Shown here in pieces: positions 43,676 through 52,802 of a stretch of 64,000 nt of DNA (its first letter is position 1; every line of letters begins with the position of its first letter). Source of the stretch: Cohnella abietis (GTDB lineage: Bacteria > Bacillota > Bacilli > Paenibacillales > Paenibacillaceae); the NCBI RefSeq assembly GCF_004295585.1, contig NZ_AP019400.1:124001-188000 (forward strand). Direction: 5' to 3'. The notes under the pieces were generated by a model that was not told where the DNA came from, searched no databases, and worked only from the letters and a program-made list of their open reading frames with translations. The position numbers were made by a program, and so were the translations under genes.

Positions 43676-44413
43676 ATGGGCGCTGTACCCGCAGAACAAT
43701 TAAAGAAGTTTTTTGGCCTGTCACCTAGAATCTGCATGGCCGAGTTATTGGCAAAGATGGATATCCCGCATGAAATCAAAGCGAACCGGGTTCAAACGGA
43801 CTTAGCCGCAGTCAAGGCTAAACTCCATCCTGTCTATGCGCGAAAAATCGTCCAGCAGCGTTTGATTACCATTTCTCAGGCTACAGGCATCTTGCAGAAG
43901 GATATTACAGAGGTGTTTATACTTCTGGTCGAGAAGCAATTAAAATGCTACATGGTGAACAAGCAAATACGCCTTGATCGGCTAGATGTCTACCGATGCG
44001 CCGAGCGTCGGAAGGCTTTGAATAAAGCAAAAACAATGAACGCATCGCTCCTTTTGTTTCGGCTGATAGACATCGCGCATCTGATGCAACTATCGTATCG
44101 AAGAACTGCGTACCTGCTCAGTAAAAGGGCGCTAACTAATTGCATCGTCATCAAAGGGCCGCATAAAATCTGGATTGCGCGTAGCGACGTTATCCAATGG
44201 ATGACCGACTTTATGGGGGAGGTGCCAACCGCACTGGTGAAACCAATCCCTAAACAAGTGCCTTTGGTCAGCTTAAGAGAATACATACCTGTATGCGATA
44301 AAACGATTGAGGATTGGTTAGCGGAAGGTATGCCTCTTGTTCTAAAGAATACAGGCGAGGTTTGGGTTGAAACGAGGAAAGTTGTAAATTGGCTAAAAAA
44401 GAATTATGGATAA
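43676..44413 (+). CDS. Probable DNA-binding protein with repeated excisionase-like units
   Basis: 245 residues, basic. Three similar segments each look like an excisionase/MerR-type winged helix: QRLITISQATGILQKDITEV, LIDIAHLMQLSYRRTAYLLS and PLVSLREYIPVCDKTIEDWL, each followed by a beta hairpin ending W(I/V)...V-x-x-W. GAGGAGGGC precedes ATG. It may regulate the element or help the recombinase; this is inference from fold pattern. It has its own terminator. Confidence 0.6.
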   Translation: MGAVPAEQLKKFFGLSPRICMAELLAKMDIPHEIKANRVQTDLAAVKAKLHPVYARKIVQQRLITISQATGILQKDITEVFILLVEKQLKCYMVNKQIRLDRLDVYRCAERRKALNKAKTMNASLLLFRLIDIAHLMQLSYRRTAYLLSKRALTNCIVIKGPHKIWIARSDVIQWMTDFMGEVPTALVKPIPKQVPLVSLREYIPVCDKTIEDWLAEGMPLVLKNTGEVWVETRKVVNWLKKNYG

Positions 44414-44418
44414 AGATG

Positions 44419-44450
44419 AACCCCTGGAGAAAATGCCAGGGGTTCAATAT
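44419..44450 (+). terminator. Terminator
   Basis: AACCCCTGG pairs with CCAGGGGTT around AGAAAATG. Confidence 0.8.
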
Positions 44451-44640
44451 TTAAAGGAGTGTACCTTCATAAGGAAACGCTGGACATCAATATAACTCTC
44501 CCTCATGTGTCGCGCAAAACCATTTTCCCGTAAGTTATTTGGGGTAACGGCGGGTAACTGAGAGTAAGCATATATATTGACGCAAAATTTTGTGTCATGT
44601 TTTAATTCTTGTACAAAATATGAAAAAGATGGTGATAAGA

Positions 44641-44838
44641 ATGAACGATAGATTGCTTAACATGACCGAACTGATGCAAAAGCTTGGCATAGCCTCAAGA
44701 AAAACTATTTACAACTGGCGCAAACAGGGAATGCCCACATTTCAAGTTAGCAAAGGGAACCCCAGATTTGACTTCAACGAAGTAAAGAATTGGATGAAAA
44801 ATAAAACATTCGTAGAGAGGAATGATAGAAATGAATAA
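44641..44838 (+). CDS. Excisionase-like helix-turn-helix protein
   Basis: 65 residues: LLNMTELMQKLGIASRKTIY then NWRKQGMPTFQVSKGNPRFD is the standard excisionase/MerR-like unit, with recognition helix and wing. ATG 44641 is preferred; GGTGAT lies close upstream. It overlaps the SLH gene start by 8 bases, so the two are co-expressed. A regulator or recombination directionality factor role fits with the recombinase at 49.3 kb. Confidence 0.7.
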   Translation: MNDRLLNMTELMQKLGIASRKTIYNWRKQGMPTFQVSKGNPRFDFNEVKNWMKNKTFVERNDRNE

Positions 44839-45871
44839 GGTGATATTAAGCATAGCGGTAGCCGCTTTGATTCTGACAACGGGATTCGTCTCGACCGCCA
44901 GTGCGGCAAACACAAATAAGAACAACACGGCTATTGTTTCCAAGGAGAGATTTTCGGATGTGAAAGGACACTGGTCCTACAGAACCATTATGTGGGCTGT
45001 AGATAATAAAATCGTTGAAGGGTATAGTGACGGAACGTTTAAGCCCGATAGGAACGTATCCGAGGCGGAGTTCCTCGTTATGTTTATTCGTGCTTTTAAT
45101 GCAAAACCTGTCACTGCAGCTGAAATGAATCACTGGGCAGACGCTTACTACAACTACGCAATCAGCAAGAAATACCCTGTACGTGGCACGAAAGACAAGG
45201 ATGTACGCAATGGTTTCATTAACCGAGAATATGTAGCTGAAATTATTGCTGCTGCGAACGGCGTAAACTTTGTGGGTAAGAACGCTATTCAGTATTTATT
45301 GAACAAAGAGTTTAGCAAAGGCAAAACGGTTGCTACAGTGGCTGGCTACAAAGGAGAAGACCTGCTTACAAGAAGTGAAACCATTCAGTTTATTAAGAAC
45401 CTGAAGGATCAAGGGATGAAAGAATTGAAGGATAAACCGGAACTTACTACTCCTATTGAACATATGCCACCAGTTAAGTCGGTTCTGCCTAAGAACATAC
45501 AGACTGTAAAAGACAAAATGGAAAAATTTCTGGCAAGCTCTCCGGACTATGCAAAATACAGCGTATTAGCGGATGAAACAGGGGTTACAGTTGCTGAAGG
45601 TAAAAGAACGATAGTTAGTTACGATCTTGCTCAAACCCAGGGAGGAACTGATGGTGTAGTTTTGTTTGAAGCTACATCAGATGCTTTAATAAAATTAGCT
45701 GTTGACATGTTACAGACCGCAGGTATTGCAGTTCCAGATTCATTTTCGGTCACTATCAAGCAAGCGGTTATTTCCGGTCATAAATCAACGCACACTATCG
45801 GAACCCGAAATGTTACAGTGTGGCCGCACCCCACAAACGCAGACTATGTGTCCATTGATTATATAAGGTAA
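44831..45871 (+). CDS. Secreted SLH-domain surface protein
   Basis: About 346 residues: signal peptide (VILSIAVAALILTTGFVSTASA), SLH repeats for anchoring to pyruvylated wall polymer (FSDVKGHWSYRTIMWAVDNK, GYSDGTFKPDRNVSEAEF), then about 140 residues of unknown fold. ATG 44831 fits AGAGG 10 bases upstream. It starts inside the preceding regulator gene. With the next two genes it forms a surface cluster, though a terminator lies between it and the second. Confidence 0.82.
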   Translation: MNKVILSIAVAALILTTGFVSTASAANTNKNNTAIVSKERFSDVKGHWSYRTIMWAVDNKIVEGYSDGTFKPDRNVSEAEFLVMFIRAFNAKPVTAAEMNHWADAYYNYAISKKYPVRGTKDKDVRNGFINREYVAEIIAAANGVNFVGKNAIQYLLNKEFSKGKTVATVAGYKGEDLLTRSETIQFIKNLKDQGMKELKDKPELTTPIEHMPPVKSVLPKNIQTVKDKMEKFLASSPDYAKYSVLADETGVTVAEGKRTIVSYDLAQTQGGTDGVVLFEATSDALIKLAVDMLQTAGIAVPDSFSVTIKQAVISGHKSTHTIGTRNVTVWPHPTNADYVSIDYIR

Positions 45872-45874
45872 GTC

Positions 45875-45911
45875 CATCCTCTCCCGGATTTTTGGGCAGA
45901 GGATTTTTTCG
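45875..45911 (+). terminator. Terminator after the first SLH gene
   Basis: TCCTCTCCC pairs with GGGCAGAGGA (one bulge), then TTTTTT. Confidence 0.75.
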
Positions 45912-45959
45912 CCCTTTTTTGAAAGTGCTTTATGAAATTAAGATAGGAGGAGTATACCC

Positions 45960-48716
45960 ATGCAGATTAAAAAATGGATCGTGACCGCACTGGCCCTCAC
46001 GATGTTCGTGCCGATACTCGCAACAAAGGGGGTATTAGCCGCTGATGAAGATAATCAATATTATAACGAATATGAACACACCTATGTAAACCTTGCTTTG
46101 GCAACAATTAATGCAAGTGATTATGATCAAATGACGGAGAGTCAACTGAGAGAAATGCTTCAGCAATTAGCTGCCGCCATGGGACCTTCAGGGTTCAATG
46201 CCTTCTTTGAGGATTTCCTACATGAATATAATATCCCTGAAACAGTTAATGTTCGAAATGTAGGGAAACTAAAATGGAACCCCGAGACCTTCTGGGAAAA
46301 GTACCAAATTGTCTATGGCACTCCAGCTGACGTTAAGAAAATCCAAGATAATGACGTGAAAGTTATTAGTGGAAAACAGGAGCACAGGTTCTTAGGATTT
46401 GATACATCTGCCAATCCCTTCATCAACATGGACTTCCCGCCGGATGCTAGTAAGACAGACAATGTAGGCACTAGAAATTGGCTGCCTGAACCGTGGAATC
46501 ATAGGGATGAGGTTCATAATAACTTACTTCCTGCAGACACGATATACATGAATAACAGAGCCTATTTTCGTGCAGAACGCATTCAATGGCTTGATAGCAT
46601 TTTGGATAAGTACACGGGTAAAGGGACAACAAGAGGAAATTTCAATCCGCTATGGACTGGTGAAAAGCTGATCAATTATGCGGTCATTCAGCAAATGCCT
46701 ACAATTACGAGCCCAGGTCAAGTCACAATGTGGCATCGGCATTATGATGGAGAAGGTGCCACTTCGGGCTATGATTACCTGACGAAAACCACAAGAAATT
46801 ATAAAGATTGGTATGACACTTTTGCATTAGCGCCAACCGGTGACATTACCGAAATGCTCCTTGAGTATTGGGATAATCTCAAGGTAACCGCGCGTTGGCA
46901 CCAAGAAAAAGTAAATGGGCAATGGGGTAGCGGAACAGCGCAAAAGGCTGGTACACCTACTGTGATTTACGCCAATGTGCAGGGTTTACTACCACGATTT
47001 CTCGTTAAACAGAAAAAGGCTTTAGCAGAGAGATACGCCGATGAAAATCATAAACTCAATGTTACTGAAATCAACGGAGAACAAATCGTCAGGGCTAAAG
47101 TGTATTTCGTTTTAGCGTCCACAAAAGAGATTATTGGTGCAGTGCCGGTAAATCTTGAAAATGGAAGCGGACCTAAGTCTGTGTTCATGAACTGGAAGTT
47201 TCCAAAGCAGAACGACAGTGTTCATGTCGTCGTTGTTCCCGACTACGAACAGAACCCGAATTTTAGAGAGTACTTCCTTCAGGATAACGTAATGACTCTA
47301 AACTTCAAAGTTGAGAATGGAACATATACGGAGGATGACACTATTAATCTAAACGGAGATGGTCTCGATAATATCAAAATTAATGCGCTAGTGCCGACTC
47401 CGGGGAATGGCGGTAGAAAGCCGGGAGAGCGGATTGACTACACCGCCATTTTACAGGCTGATCTGCCTACAAAATATGTAATGTTAAGCTTCAATGGAGA
47501 AGCGCAGTCAAATCCAATTCCACTGTACGCTGAAGTGGCTGAGAGTCTGAATCATCTCGATGCGTTGGCACATGTTACTGTCTCCTCTTCTGGTCAAGTA
47601 ACCACAGCAAGGACCTTTGAGAATTGGGAATACATCTCAAAGACTTGTCGTGGCATTGCAATTATTGAGGGGGGGCGAGTGACCGGTTATAAACCAGACT
47701 TTGAGTGCGGGAGTTACGGATACATCACAAGACCCAATCCGAATTACGATACGGCTAAATCTGCCGTTGCATCTTTGAAGAATAAATGGAACGAGATCAA
47801 TGCAACTGTGACCCTTCAAGGTAAAACATGCACTGTAACCATTGTACGCGGAGGTGATGAGGTGGCATGTACCGTCCAAGGCAACATGCCAGAAACCGAG
47901 TCGGATGTTGTAGCCAAAGTAAACGGGGCTGGGATTACAGAAACGACCTATAAAGACAATGTGAGGGCATACAAGATGTATCCGATATTGCCGCAGAAAG
48001 AAGTGAAGTCAGTAGTTTTATACACCAAAGCTTATAATAGGGAACCTAAGACAGGCGAATTAACTGAGAATACGATTAATAATCCTGCAAAATACGGACA
48101 AAAAGTATCGATAAAAGCGGCGTCTACTGCCGGCGTTGAAAAATCGGACATACAGTTTGGCTATCAGACTATGCGGATGTACGCAGAGTTCGCGACGGTT
48201 GATTATAAGGACAATATCCCTTTGAAAAGTTCTCTTAAGTCCTCGGGTAAGACGCCAAGTGCGATCCACAACGGTGTTTCCGATTACCAAGGTAATCAAA
48301 CATGGGATAACGATTTTAGAACAACTAAGGTCGATGGCGAAAACATGATTTACTTGCACAAAGTGACAAAGGAAAGCTACTCATATAAAGGATACCGTTG
48401 GGATCATTACGATACTTTCTACGCGAACGGGAACTCAAGTGTCGCTAAAGTAGCTGTACAATGGGATACCAATTATTCGGGCAACAAAGGATTGAACGAT
48501 TGGCTTGTTGATCTTGTAGCCACCCCAAAGGACCCCATTGGTTGGCACCCCCAATATAATACAATCCCGCCGCTTAAAAATGGTGTGCCTGCAGCAATAA
48601 GCAGTGGAGGCAGTTACCAAACCGTTAACTTTGATATCAATGCCGGTACAAAGCCAATGCAAATCAAGGTTTATCTGTTCGGTACACTTACAAGGATTAT
48701 TAACACGGGCACATAA
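45960..48716 (+). CDS. Large secreted protein of unknown function
   Basis: 918 residues, signal peptide (IVTALALTMFVPILATKGVLAA), then no known catalytic motif. Trp/Tyr/Asn-rich beta sequence dominates; the C-terminal half looks like repeated Ig-like domains. Four cysteines in two close groups (SKTCRGIA, FECGSYG; GKTCTVTI, EVACTVQ) could form disulfides. Similar long proteins occur beside SLH genes in integrative elements of Bacillota; I recall the label Athe_2463 domain but cannot confirm it. TAGGAGGAG precedes ATG. The next SLH gene starts 15 bases after its stop. Confidence 0.7.
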   Translation: MQIKKWIVTALALTMFVPILATKGVLAADEDNQYYNEYEHTYVNLALATINASDYDQMTESQLREMLQQLAAAMGPSGFNAFFEDFLHEYNIPETVNVRNVGKLKWNPETFWEKYQIVYGTPADVKKIQDNDVKVISGKQEHRFLGFDTSANPFINMDFPPDASKTDNVGTRNWLPEPWNHRDEVHNNLLPADTIYMNNRAYFRAERIQWLDSILDKYTGKGTTRGNFNPLWTGEKLINYAVIQQMPTITSPGQVTMWHRHYDGEGATSGYDYLTKTTRNYKDWYDTFALAPTGDITEMLLEYWDNLKVTARWHQEKVNGQWGSGTAQKAGTPTVIYANVQGLLPRFLVKQKKALAERYADENHKLNVTEINGEQIVRAKVYFVLASTKEIIGAVPVNLENGSGPKSVFMNWKFPKQNDSVHVVVVPDYEQNPNFREYFLQDNVMTLNFKVENGTYTEDDTINLNGDGLDNIKINALVPTPGNGGRKPGERIDYTAILQADLPTKYVMLSFNGEAQSNPIPLYAEVAESLNHLDALAHVTVSSSGQVTTARTFENWEYISKTCRGIAIIEGGRVTGYKPDFECGSYGYITRPNPNYDTAKSAVASLKNKWNEINATVTLQGKTCTVTIVRGGDEVACTVQGNMPETESDVVAKVNGAGITETTYKDNVRAYKMYPILPQKEVKSVVLYTKAYNREPKTGELTENTINNPAKYGQKVSIKAASTAGVEKSDIQFGYQTMRMYAEFATVDYKDNIPLKSSLKSSGKTPSAIHNGVSDYQGNQTWDNDFRTTKVDGENMIYLHKVTKESYSYKGYRWDHYDTFYANGNSSVAKVAVQWDTNYSGNKGLNDWLVDLVATPKDPIGWHPQYNTIPPLKNGVPAAISSGGSYQTVNFDINAGTKPMQIKVYLFGTLTRIINTGT

Positions 48717-48731
48717 CAGGAGGAAAAGAAA

Positions 48732-49223
48732 ATGAGAAAATTAATAATAATGCTAATGTTAACATTAATGGTACTGCCAATGGCTCATGGTTTTGCACAG
48801 GAACGTGGCTTTTCAGATATCCCAAATAACAGTAAGGATTCTGGTCTTATTCAATGGGCAGCAACCAATAAAATCATGACCGGGTACAGTGATGGGACCT
48901 TCCGACCGGACAAGCCTGTGACGAACGCTGAATACACAACTGCACTGATGCGACTATACGGAGAACCTGTTGTACACTACACTAAGAAAAAACAGCATTG
49001 GTCGGATGATTATTATATCGTAGCAGCTGTACAAGGTGAAATCACTTGGGGGTTTAACGATTCTAAACTGAGGGATGCCGTAATGACGATCCATCATGTT
49101 CGGCAGGTGATAGACTTCCGTGGGGATGTATTCACACGTATCGAGCTGGTTAAGTATCTGAAGCGTTTTTCGGAAAAACAAAACAGTCAAATTATTCAGA
49201 TCGTAGATGCCAAGTGGAAATAA
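48732..49223 (+). CDS. Small secreted SLH-domain protein
   Basis: 163 residues: signal peptide (LIIMLMLTLMVLPMAHGFAQ), one good SLH repeat (FSDIPNNSKDSGLIQWAATN, then GYSDGTFRPDKPVTNAEY) and a second weaker one. AGGAGG precedes ATG. It is coupled to the 918-residue gene and may anchor or present it on the wall. The start region again shows CTAATG/TTAACA/TTAATG hexamers like those near parA, probably by chance of Leu/Met codons. Confidence 0.8.
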   Translation: MRKLIIMLMLTLMVLPMAHGFAQERGFSDIPNNSKDSGLIQWAATNKIMTGYSDGTFRPDKPVTNAEYTTALMRLYGEPVVHYTKKKQHWSDDYYIVAAVQGEITWGFNDSKLRDAVMTIHHVRQVIDFRGDVFTRIELVKYLKRFSEKQNSQIIQIVDAKWK

Positions 49224-49225
49224 CA

Positions 49226-49264
49226 AAAGTAAGGTCCGCCAGAAATGGCGGACCTTACTTTTGT
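49226..49264. terminator. Perfect bidirectional terminator
   Basis: AAAAGTAAGGTCCGCCA pairs perfectly with TGGCGGACCTTACTTTT. It separates the surface cluster from the converging recombinase. Confidence 0.95.
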
Positions 49265-49277
49265 GTATCCTATAAGA

Positions 49278-50399
49278 CTAAGCCAATAGCTGCTCCAAAG
49301 CCAACGTTATTCCTTCCTCCATCTGTGGCGTTACATGAGAATAGGTGTCTAGCGTCATGTTGACCGTGCTATGCCCGAGTCGCCTGGAAACAGCCTTCAT
49401 GTTAATGCCTGCTTCGAGTAACAAGGTTGCGTGCGTATGTCGCAGATCATGGAATCGAATCTTCCTTAAGCCGCTTTCCCGTACAAGCTTCCTCCAGGTC
49501 TTGACGAAGTTGTGCGGACTGAGGTAATTCCCATCAAATGTATGAACGATAAAATCCTTGGGGTTGTTGAATACTCTTGCATCCACTTCGCTCTTCTTAG
49601 ACCCAACATACAGCACATTTTTTAACACCAAAAGTTCTTGTATGACGGTGGCCGGCAATCTAATCTGTCTTATGCTACTACGGGTTTTAGTTTGGCCCAA
49701 CTGGAAGCCCCGATCTTTACGAGTTAATGCGTTTTTGATCGTGACCGTCCCCTTGCTAAAGTCGATATTTTCCCACCGAAGTGCTAGTACCTCTCCAAGT
49801 CGGGCTCCAGTGTATGCGGCGATTAAAAAGGCTAAATACCATCGACTAGACTTGGCAAAATCCAAGAATTGCCGAAGTTCCTCCGCGTTCCAACAGTCGA
49901 AAGGTTCATTTTCAATTTTCGGGAGCATACAGTCCTCTGCGGGATTTTTGGCTATGATATTAAGTTTAACTGCCCGGCCGAGACCTTGTTTCAGCATCGT
50001 ATGAAGGTGCTTTACAGTACGGGGTGAATTCGTCTGATTCATCTTCATGTACAACTGTTGAATATGTTGCGTCGTTAGTTTGCTTAAAAGGATGTTGCCC
50101 AAGTTCGGTGCGATGTGGTTATTAAAGTAGCCCAGGTAATTGGAGTACGTGCTCGTCCTCAGTTGGCTCTTCTTTTGAGCGATCCATGTTGAAAAGAAAT
50201 TAAACACCGTCTCTTTAGAAGGCTCGATAAATAAACCGGCATTAATCTCATACATCTTTTTAACCATTGCTTCCTCTGCCTTCTCTTTATCTGCAAAGCC
50301 TCCGCCAGTAATTCGTTTCCTAGATCCGTCTAAATTCTTTCCCACAGGAATTACAAATTCCCATTTCTTGTTTGAGCGCGCGCGTACATGCCCCTTCAT
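49278..50399 (-). CDS. int: Tyrosine recombinase (integrase) of a phage/ICE
   Basis: 373 residues. N-terminal arm-binding domain (about 1-55, MKGHVRARSNKKWEFVIPVG), SAM-like core-binding domain (about 65-150) and catalytic domain with Arg in TGARLGEVLALRW, H-x-x-R in FHDLRHTHATLLLEAG, His in RRLGHSTVNMT and the nucleophile Tyr in LDTYSHV. All catalytic residues are present. It would integrate and excise the element. Its own att site is not obvious: the tRNA-Arg fragment is 24 kb away and no tRNA sequence adjoins it. Upstream DNA carries a palindrome and repeats (see those entries). Confidence 0.93.
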   Translation of the reverse strand: MKGHVRARSNKKWEFVIPVGKNLDGSRKRITGGGFADKEKAEEAMVKKMYEINAGLFIEPSKETVFNFFSTWIAQKKSQLRTSTYSNYLGYFNNHIAPNLGNILLSKLTTQHIQQLYMKMNQTNSPRTVKHLHTMLKQGLGRAVKLNIIAKNPAEDCMLPKIENEPFDCWNAEELRQFLDFAKSSRWYLAFLIAAYTGARLGEVLALRWENIDFSKGTVTIKNALTRKDRGFQLGQTKTRSSIRQIRLPATVIQELLVLKNVLYVGSKKSEVDARVFNNPKDFIVHTFDGNYLSPHNFVKTWRKLVRESGLRKIRFHDLRHTHATLLLEAGINMKAVSRRLGHSTVNMTLDTYSHVTPQMEEGITLALEQLLA

Positions 50400-50426
50400 A
50401 GCAGACAGCCTCCTGTTGTCAATTCA

Positions 50427-50448
50427 ATTTTGGTATTTATACCAAAAT
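50427..50448. promoter_or_regulatory. Palindromic operator upstream of the recombinase
   Basis: ATTTTGGTAT, TT, ATACCAAAAT: perfect 10-base arms, 28 bases upstream of the recombinase start. Probable repressor site. Confidence 0.6.
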
Positions 50449-50512
50449 CAAAACATGTGCTGTCACAGGCTCTCAATATAATTCCTAGCTCAAAATTAGA
50501 AGTAGTAATCTC

Positions 50513-50778
50513 GGGGTACCGGGGGACTTATAGGGGATAACCTAGGGGACAGTTATAAAATAAGGTTAAAGTTAATAAATAAAGAAATAGATAATAGTGG
50601 GTATTAGATTGTCCCTCTGTCCCCCAATAGATCTGCACTCTCTTAAGGGAGAGTTGTTTTCGCGGTTCCGATGTTTGCTTTTCCATCGGGAATCGGGGGA
50701 CAGAGGGCAATATTATCTCCGTTTCTTTCTACAAAGAAAGAGGAGACGCTCATATATGCGTCCCCTAACTTGTCCCCA
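50513..50778. repeat. GGGGAC repeats and a 13-bp inverted repeat upstream of int
   Basis: GGGGA-type motifs start at 50513, 50522, 50533 and 50545 at 9-12-base spacing. CCCTCTGTCCCCC (50613-50625) is a perfect inverted repeat of GGGGGACAGAGGG (50695-50707). More GTCCCC lie at 50760-50776. Two short hairpins (50717, 50742) follow. No gene is seen here. Confidence 0.6.
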
Positions 50779-51030
50779 GCTTATTAAGTTCTGATTTAAT
50801 CATATTCGAAGCGCATTTCAGCATCATTCCAACCTTAGTTCAAATTTTGGAGTTTGATCATATATGCTAAACCACATTTTGTTGTTTATAAATCAATTAG
50901 CCTAACGTTTCCAATCTGTAGTTTCGGTTTAACTGCTGTGAACTTACAGGGTAGAGGTCCCATCCTATTAAAACCTTCATTCTTGGAGTGCCCAAGTGTC
51001 CGTATCCATACTCACTTTGCCCACAAGGCG

Positions 51031-51075
51031 GTTTAACCGAGTTTAAATCCGTTTAACCTGATTTAACTGGGTTAA
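51031..51075. repeat. 10-bp tandem GTTTAACC repeats
   Basis: GTTTAACCGA, GTTTAAATCC, GTTTAACCTG, ATTTAACTGG, GTTAA in exact 10-base register, one helical turn. A further GTTTAACTGC is at 50927. The stretch 50400-51293 otherwise holds no gene. Confidence 0.7.
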
Positions 51076-51293
51076 TATACAGTATCCCCTTGTGTCTCGT
51101 CAAAACTAGAAACACATTAATAAGAGTATCATATCGACGACGAAAATGCCTTTCCGACGAGCTTCTTATAGTTTCCCTTACATTTTACAACAGAGGCGAT
51201 ATTTCAACCACTCCAGCAAACACTCTAGGGCTAGAAAAATGCCTTCCGTGTCTCATTGGCCGTCCTCATACCGATGTCGTATCTGTACATGTA

Positions 51294-52745
51294 TTAAAAT
51301 CGGAGGTATAAATAACCATCGCTGTATTCAAATTCAATACGTTCCCCGTCATATGTGCGTGAGAACCAGGAATCGTCAGCTTTTAGTGCCTCTTTTACAT
51401 CATTGTCAAAAGTAGGCATAGATAGCATCAACTTTTTACTAAGAATATCTTTGACTAATCCCATGACGGAAGAGTTGTTAATTCCGGAAGGTGCAATCTT
51501 GAACTCCATAACTGACTTTGCTGTTTTGTAGTTTTGTGTCAGAACAACTTGGTGGTCTACATAATATTGGTAGCCTTCGTCAAGGTCCCTATCTTCGTAA
51601 ATAGTGAACTTACCAGGAAACTTTTTGGACACGAAATCAAAGAAGAAAATATTGTTAAGCTCGCGTGTTTTACTTTTATCCGCATTGGCTTTAACATCAT
51701 AATCAAACAATGCTTTATCTCTAGCATCCGATAACTGCTTGATTTCAGCATCGGTTTTTGCAGCACTGATCTTGGTATTGTAGTTATCTACCAAGGCAAC
51801 ACGATCGTGATATAACTTGAAAGAATCCTTAGATGAGGAGATGATAAACTCTTGTGCCCAGAAGTTATTGTACAAGCCAATACCCATTTCAGTATAACTC
51901 TCTGTTTTAATAGTCGCAAAGTGGCTAGGGCTTTGATGCCACCCTTCTACTACTTTGTCCCCCGCGGTAAACCCACGGGCTAAATTTTCACCCATACTAG
52001 CAAACGAAATCCCTGCTTTGGAAAGCATCGCTTGAGGTGTTCCTAAGGTGACTGATTCATGTTCTACTGTGTTGTGTGTGTATATATCTTTTGCTTTTAT
52101 TCTCGCTACTTTGGATAATTCTACATTAAGAGTCAACGGATTTTTGGTTCCTGCGGAAAGCCTAAGAGCATTAGTAGCGAAAAATGCATTTAATTCTTCC
52201 GTTGATTGGTCCCAGATACTACCTATAACTTTGTATTCTGGAAAGGATTGAGGAAGGTCTAGAATGCTCAAATAGTTAAGGCTAGCGATTTGATTAGCAT
52301 TATCCCACTTGACCTCGGATCCAAGAGATTCGCCACTAGCACGAAGCGGAATAAGTGTTGAACCTTTAATCGTTTGAGCCGGTGTATCGAGTTTTTGAAC
52401 GAATGTACGTGTATTATTGTATTGGTCTGATATTGTGCGTTGGATAAAAGGAGACCCAATGGTCAATTGCAAAACGACCGTCTTGTTGTCTTTCTTGTAG
52501 GTTGCAGTAACCCGTTGGTTAGCATTATCCCAATCTACTTTTGCACCCATTGCTTCAAATACTGCACGAAGAGGTACCATTGTACGTCCTTTGATGCTAA
52601 TTGGTTGTGCATCGCTAAAATTAACAGGTTTTCCCTCGACAAAGACTGTAATATCGCTTGTTTTCCCATCAGCAAATACATGGATAGGGACGCTAAGGGT
52701 GACACATAGTATTAGGCATAATAAACCTAATTTTTTAAATTTCAA
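51294..52745 (-). CDS. Secreted stalk/CAP-domain protein
   Basis: 483 residues: signal peptide, two copper-amine-oxidase-N stalk repeats (VFVEGKPVNFSDAQPI, RTMVPLRAVFEAMGAKVDWD; STLIPLRASGESLGSEVKWD), then a CAP/SCP-like domain (about 175-290; LSKVARIKAKDIYTHNTVEH, MGENLARGFTAGDKVVEGWH) with its conserved His and Glu residues, and a helical C-terminal part. CAP proteins are secreted and variously bind lipids or cut peptides. The start is TTG 52745 with AAGGAG 9 bases upstream. It probably sits on the cell wall. Confidence 0.85.
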   Translation of the reverse strand: MKFKKLGLLCLILCVTLSVPIHVFADGKTSDITVFVEGKPVNFSDAQPISIKGRTMVPLRAVFEAMGAKVDWDNANQRVTATYKKDNKTVVLQLTIGSPFIQRTISDQYNNTRTFVQKLDTPAQTIKGSTLIPLRASGESLGSEVKWDNANQIASLNYLSILDLPQSFPEYKVIGSIWDQSTEELNAFFATNALRLSAGTKNPLTLNVELSKVARIKAKDIYTHNTVEHESVTLGTPQAMLSKAGISFASMGENLARGFTAGDKVVEGWHQSPSHFATIKTESYTEMGIGLYNNFWAQEFIISSSKDSFKLYHDRVALVDNYNTKISAAKTDAEIKQLSDARDKALFDYDVKANADKSKTRELNNIFFFDFVSKKFPGKFTIYEDRDLDEGYQYYVDHQVVLTQNYKTAKSVMEFKIAPSGINNSSVMGLVKDILSKKLMLSMPTFDNDVKEALKADDSWFSRTYDGERIEFEYSDGYLYLRF

Positions 52746-52802
52746 AAATTACAACTCCTTCAAATGAAGAGAATTGCACTAGGCAATTCCCTTTAATTAG
52801 GT

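Noticed and set aside
23284..49223. Calling the whole segment a prophage
   Set aside because: Apart from the P63C protein and recombinase there are no capsid, portal, terminase, tail or lysis genes.
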